A stretch of DNA of 64,000 nucleotides. Origin: Chaunax sp. Z400 (lineage: Eukaryota > Chordata > Actinopteri > Lophiiformes > Chaunacidae). This document shows, in pieces, positions 59,493 through 64,000 of the stretch. How positions within the stretch are numbered: position 1 is the first letter of the stretch; every line of letters begins with the position of its first letter. Where the stretch lies: the NCBI GenBank assembly GCA_037577475.1, contig CM075194.1, forward strand, positions 27,691,326 through 27,755,325, given 5' to 3'. The notes under the pieces were generated by a model that was given only the letters and a program-made list of their open reading frames with translations, made no database searches and was not told the origin of the DNA. Made by a program: the position numbers and the translations under genes.

Positions 59493-61103
59493 ATGGCGGC
59501 GGTGGGGTTATGGTGGAGATGAGTTATGGTGGAGGTGGGTTATGGTGGTGGTGGGGTTATGGTGGGGGTGGGGTTATGGTGGAGGTGGGTTATGGTGGTG
59601 GTGGGGTTATGGTGGAGGTGGGTTATGGTGGTGGTGGGGTTATGGTGGAGATGAGTTATGGTGGAGGTGGGTTATGGTGGTGGTGGGGTTATGGTGGAGA
59701 TGGGTTATGGTGGTGGTGGGGTTATGGTGGGGTTATGGTGGGGTTATGGTGGAGGTGGGTTATGGTGGAGATGGGTTATGGTGGAGGTGGGTTATGGTGG
59801 TGGGGTTATGGTGGTGGTGGGGTTATGGTGGAGGTGGGTTATGGTGGAGGTGTGGTTATGGTGGTGGGGTTATGGTGGAGGTGGATTTTGGTGGGGGTGG
59901 GGTTATGGTGGGGGTGGGTTATGGTGGGGCTGGGTTATGGTGGGGCTGGGTTATGGTGGGGCTGGGTTATGGGGGAAGGGTTATAGTGGGGGTTGGGTTA
60001 TGGAGGAGGTGGGTTATGGTGGGGTTATGGTGGAGGTGGGTTATCGTGGGGCTGGGTTATGGGGGAAGGGTTATAGTGGGGGTGGGGTTATGGAAGAGGT
60101 GGGTTATGGTGGGGTTATGGTGGGGTGGGTTATAGTGGGGAGGGGTTATGGTGGAGGTGGGTTATGGGGGGTTAGGGTTCTGGTTGGGGTGGGGTTATGG
60201 TGGAGGTGGGTTATGGTGGGGGTGGGGTTATGGTTGGGTGGGGTTATGGTGGGGGTGGGGTTATGGTGGGGGTGGGGTTATGGTGGAGATGAGTTATGGT
60301 GGAGGTGGGTTATGGTGGTGGTGGGGTTATGGTGGAGGTGGGTTATGGTGGTGGTGGGGTTATGGTGGGGGTGGGGTTATGGTGGAGGTGGGTTATGGTG
60401 GTGGTGGGGTTATGGTGGTGGTGGGGTTATGGTGGTGGTGGGGTTATGGTGGAGATGAGTTATGGTGGAGGTGGGTCATGGTGGTGGTGGGGTTATGGTG
60501 GAGATGGGTTATGGTGGTGGTGGGGTTATGGTGGGGTTATGGTGGAGATGGGTTATGGTGGTGGTGGGTTATGGTGGTGGGGTTATGGTGGTGGTGGGGT
60601 TATGGTGGAGGTGGGTTATGGTGGAGGTGGGTTATGGTGGTGGGGTTATGGTGGTGGTGGGGTTATGGTGGAGGTGGGTTATGGTGGAGGTGTGGTTATG
60701 GTGGTGGGGTTATGGTGGAGGTGGATTTTGGTGGGGGTGGGGTTATGGTGGGGGTGGGTTATGGTGGGGCTGGGTTATGGTGGGGCTGGGTTATGGGGGA
60801 AGGGTTATAGTGGGGGTGGGGTTATGGAGGAGGTGGGTTATGGTGGGGTTATGGTGGGGTGGGTTATAGTGGGGAGGGGTTATGGTGGAGGTGGGTTATG
60901 GGGGGTTAGGGTTCTGGTTGGGGTGGGATTATGGTGGAGGTGGGTTATGGTGGGGTGGGGTTATGGTTGGGGTGGGGTTATGGTGGGGGTGGGGTTATGG
61001 TGGAGGTGGGGTTATGGTGGAGGTGGGTTATGGTGGGGTTGGGGTTATGGTTGGGGTGGGGTTATGGTGGGGGTGGGGTTATGGTGGAGATGGGTTAAAG
61101 GTG
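59493..61103. repeat. G-rich minisatellite (GGTTATGGTGGAGGTG type), 1.6 kb
   Basis: Tandem units of about 16-18 bp such as GGTTATGGTGGAGGTG and GGTTATGGTGGTGGTGGG, with GGGGCTGGG, GGGGGAAGGGTTATAGT and GGGGTTAGGGTTCTGG variants. The plus strand is almost devoid of C over 1.6 kb. The second half repeats the variant order of the first (GGTGGATTTTGG near 59881 and 60721; GGGGGGTTAGGG near 60167 and 60900), so block duplications of roughly 0.73-0.84 kb occurred. Open frames of up to 271 codons (Gly/Val/Trp/Tyr) on the plus strand are repeat artefacts. Many G runs could form quadruplexes. Confidence 0.95.
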
Positions 61104-61495
61104 TAGATTAAAGACAAAGAACAGGTGCATTTTGTTGATGTAAGTCTAAATACACAGGTACTGTGTTACTACCTGTTGTCGTTCCATTGGTCCACCACCA
61201 TTCCCTCATGTTGCTCAATGATAACGAACGACCCCATGTTGAAGGATCTGGGCGCAATTCCTGGAATCTGGAAACATCCCAGTTCTTGATGGCCTCATTC
61301 TCACCAGACATGTCACCCATGGAGCATCTTTGGGATAATCTGGATCAGCGTGTACAACAGTGTGTTCCAGCTCCGGCCAACATCCAGCAACTTCAGGCAC
61401 CCATTGAAGAGGAGTGGACCAACATCTCATAATAACAACCTGATCAACTCCATGTGAAGAAGATATGTCACACAGGCAAATGGTGGTCACACCAG
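61104..61495 (+). pseudogene. Tc1-like transposase C-terminal relic
   Basis: The plus-strand frame 61163-61432 carries LLNDNERPHVEG (second catalytic Asp region, about 61208-61243) and SPDMSPMEHLWD (third catalytic acidic residue, Glu, about 61301-61336). PANIQQLQAPIEEEWTNIS then leads to a stop, and VTQANGGHT-like remains continue to about 61490. These are the C-terminal hallmarks of Tc1 transposases. The N-terminal two thirds are missing; the fragment starts directly after the G-rich array. It is a different Tc1 lineage from the relic at 15070-15560. Confidence 0.85.
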
Positions 61496-61572
61496 TTACT
61501 GACTGGTCTGTATCAGTACTACATACTGACTACATACTGTAGTCATGTGTTCCATACGGCAGTGCCCAATTA

Positions 61573-62700
61573 ATGTCTTGGGAGAACAGGAGAAAAAATT
61601 CAGTGCCATGCCTCATTATAACAGAGGACTCCTACACTAACTTTAGCCCCTGCCATATTGATAATCTTGTTGATAGTGCTGCAGGCTCACTAAGAGTAAC
61701 TCTGGACTCTACTACCCCACTAAAAAAAAAGAGTTTCAAACACAGGAGATTAGCTCCATGGTATAACCCTCAAACCTGTAATCTAAAGCAAATAACACAA
61801 AAACCAGAGAGTCGTATGCACGGCAAAGTTAATCATGGACTCTGTGCTTGGACCAATATTGTTCACCCTATATATGCTCCCTCTAGGTAATATTATGAGG
61901 AAACACTCCATTAATTTCAATTGTTATGCAGACGACACACAATTATACAATGAAACCTGGTGAAACTAATCAACTAATTAAACTTCAGGCATGTCTTACA
62001 GATATAAAAAACTGGATGACGTCCAATTTTCTGTTACTCAATTCTGACAAAACGGTTAATGTGCTGGGCCCTAAACATCTCAGAAACACACTATCTAATG
62101 ATACAACCACTGTGGATGGAATTACCTTGGCCTCCAGCATTACCTTGGCCTCCAGCTCCACCGTGAGGAATCAGGGAGTTATGTTTGATCAGGATATGTC
62201 CTTTAATTCCCATATAAAACACATTTCTAGGACTGCCTTCTTTCAGTTGTTAATATATCAAAAATCATTCTGTCTCTAAAAGAAAAATTAATCCATGCAT
62301 TTGTTTCTTCCAGGCTGGATTATTGTAATTCCCTATTATAAGGCTATAAGGCAGTCTCTAAAGACTCTCCAGCTGATCCAGAATGCTGCTGCACGTGTCC
62401 TGACTAGAACTAGTATCAGAGATCATATCTCTCCTGTATTAGCCTCTCTGCATTGGCTCCCTGTAAAATTCAGAATAGAATTTAAAATCTCTCTCTCCGC
62501 CCACCTTGAGTCTTGGATCTGCTCCAGGTTTCTGTCTGTAAAAGGCAGTTTTTTCTCTCCACTGCCTCCATGTTCTTGGATTGTTGGGTCTCCGTAGAAT
62601 AAAGAGTCGGTCTAGACCTGCTCTTTGTGGGAAGTGTCTTGAGTTAACTTTTGTTTTTTGGGCTCTATACTAATAAAATTGACTTGACATAATCAGAACC
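61573..62700 (+). mobile_element. LINE with internal deletion, 3' part
   Basis: Plus-strand remnants of a common fish non-LTR element. 61573-61815 has FKHRRLAPWYNPQTCNLKQI, the linker between endonuclease and reverse transcriptase. At 61835-61945 one frame reads MDSVLGPILFTLYMLPLGNI and then CYADDTQLY, motifs B and C of the reverse transcriptase. 61965-62260 has LKDI/LTDI-type KNWMTSNFLLLNSDK and MSFNSHIKHISRTAFF, and 62340-62500 has LKTLQLIQNAAARVLTRT and SPVLASLHWLPVKFRIEFKI. Motif A and about 200 residues before it are missing. The tail near 62660-62690 (GGGCTCTATACTAATAAAAT then TGACTTGAC) is the usual 3' end. Several frame changes show it is dead. Clade not assigned. Confidence 0.85.
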
Positions 62701-64000
62701 ATGAATTAAATGAATAAAAGTATTGAGTTGAGATAAAAGAGTCACTTAATAGTACTCACAGGGAAAAACGCTAAAGCAACGATTAAAAGTGACATTCAAC
62801 AAGTAAACTGGTAAACTACAAGAAGAATAAGATGTTTTAGAAAAACTAGAATTAATATTACACTGGTTGACTGAAAGATTACGTTGAATTATTGGTTATA
62901 TATAATAGATGAATGAGTGAATAAATCTCATTCAAGCTCTCCTAATACAGATTAATATAGCAACACAAAAAATAAACAATAGCCTCCTTAAACTCACTTG
63001 ACAGCTCTCCCTCTGTGTGAATGGAATCCTTGACTTTTGCTTATTTTTGCCTATTCTTCACACACATTTGCAGTTTATTTACTCCATACTGTCATTCTCT
63101 GTCTTCTTACTGAGAGGCTTATGTTTTATGTCATTGTATATACCAGGACAAAGGGGACTGTCTTGTGCAGATGTTGAGGAAAACCCTGTGAGTTGGGTGC
63201 ATGTTTGACTGACTTGGCTCGATGCTTCTGCAGCATAGTTGCATCCATATCCTCCTCAGTAACCTGGGTGAATGCTCCTGTCCTGAGTGCTATTCTCAGG
63301 CCTTGAGCCCTGCAGCAGGGTACATGAACCTGCCAAACACTACTCAGCTGAACATGAACACATGTCATGTGGCATTATTTAGTCCTAGAAGAGAGAGCTC
63401 TGACTAAAAGCTCTCAGAACTCACAGCTGGATAAGCAGTTTTAGAAAATGAATGAATGGAATTTCCCTTATTACATGAATACCAGTAAAATAAATGTCCA
63501 ACTCGGTTTTGCTGCTGTTGTCTTTCTTTGGGACGTCCTGGCTGTGTGTATGAGTAAAGAGTGGACATGCTCTCGTGTACATTTAGGCCCAGCAGCTGGT
63601 CTGGAATCTGTGGAGAAGTCTGCTACATCCTGATTGGCTTATTTGTGTTTTACAGTATTTTTTCTTGCATGCTGGTCGTGAGAGTAAATGTGACTGGTTG
63701 GAGTTTGTTTCTTCTTCTTTGGTAATGACAGATTTAGACGATGTGATGTCTATTTGTGATGCAGCATCTGATCATTGTGTCATGGTGATGTCATTCTAAG
63801 GCGGTTTATGGGAGGATAGCTCTGAAGGCCGGGGTGTAAATTACACGGCCCACCACATGTTAAACAGTCCGGGGCACTTCTGGTACAACAGGCTCTTAAA
63901 TGCAGGATCTGGGTTCGGGTGTGTCTTAATTTTAGACGTAAATCTGCAGCCTGTTGGAGAGCACCGAGTCTCTACACGCATCCTGTGTACTTAGCAGCCA
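62701..64000. other. intergenic, no gene recognised
   Basis: Short open frames only. None has a recognised domain or an exon-like context. No tandem or mobile repeat was noted. Confidence 0.5.

Noticed and set aside
60167..60915. GGGTTAGGG telomere-like motif in the G-rich array
   Set aside because: It occurs only as two isolated copies of one variant unit, not as a tandem TTAGGG run, so it is not an interstitial telomere.
59510..61111. Overlapping plus-strand open frames of 135-271 codons rich in Gly, Val, Trp and Tyr
   Set aside because: These are translations of the G-rich minisatellite in several frames at once, with no start context, domain or flanking exon.
63017..63208. DVEENP string (63170-63187) resembling the 2A ribosome-skipping motif
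   Set aside because: The essential Gly-Pro after Asn-Pro is replaced (Val-Ser), the frame is 63 codons with no partner ORF, and no retroelement was recognised around it. Probably coincidence.

Overview
The window is vertebrate nuclear DNA, almost certainly from a ray-finned (teleost) fish. The evidence is one split neuronal receptor gene with canonical GT/AG introns, surrounded by mobile elements typical of fish: Tc1-like and hAT DNA transposons, L2-like and other LINEs, a tRNA-derived SINE, a Ty3/gypsy remnant and short inverted-repeat elements. Tandem repeats are very abundant. Nothing looks prokaryotic, organellar or viral apart from the old gypsy relic.

The only host gene I can support is a GABA-A receptor rho subunit, best matched to rho-2 (gabrr2), on the minus strand. 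Five coding exons are present: exon 1 (40345-40457, start codon and signal peptide), exon 2 (37886-37992), exon 3 (20358-20425), exon 4 (16486-16709) and exon 5 (1475-1557, the Cys-loop). Reading phases join without a break (2, 1, 0, 2, 1), giving residues 1-198. The rest of the ligand-binding domain and all four membrane helices must lie beyond position 1, outside this window. Upstream of the start codon are a 31-codon upstream ORF that overlaps the start codon and a purine-rich (GA)n tract of about 230 bp.

Most of the interest is in the repeats. Intron 4 holds a 38-bp minisatellite of about 11.4 kb and roughly 300 copies (3711-15069). Its variant units recur in blocks at about 3.14 kb and 1.86 kb, so it has a higher-order structure. 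Intron 2 holds a 22-bp array (27660-29395) with a ~690-bp internal duplication, a perfect 16-bp hairpin at its edge, a 5'-truncated L2-like LINE, a decayed BED-finger hAT transposase and a gypsy remnant. Intron 1 holds a 29-bp array of 19 copies and an 84-bp (TA)n run.

From 40.5 to 64 kb no host exon was recognised. This region contains a 23-bp AT-rich array (43803-45325), LINE pieces, a clean non-autonomous hAT element with 8-bp target-site duplications (48268-49271), a tRNA-derived SINE (51245-51545), a 1.6-kb G-rich array with strong strand asymmetry (59493-61103), a Tc1 transposase fragment and an internally deleted LINE (61573-62700). The long open frames in the arrays arise from repeats without stop codons and are not genes.
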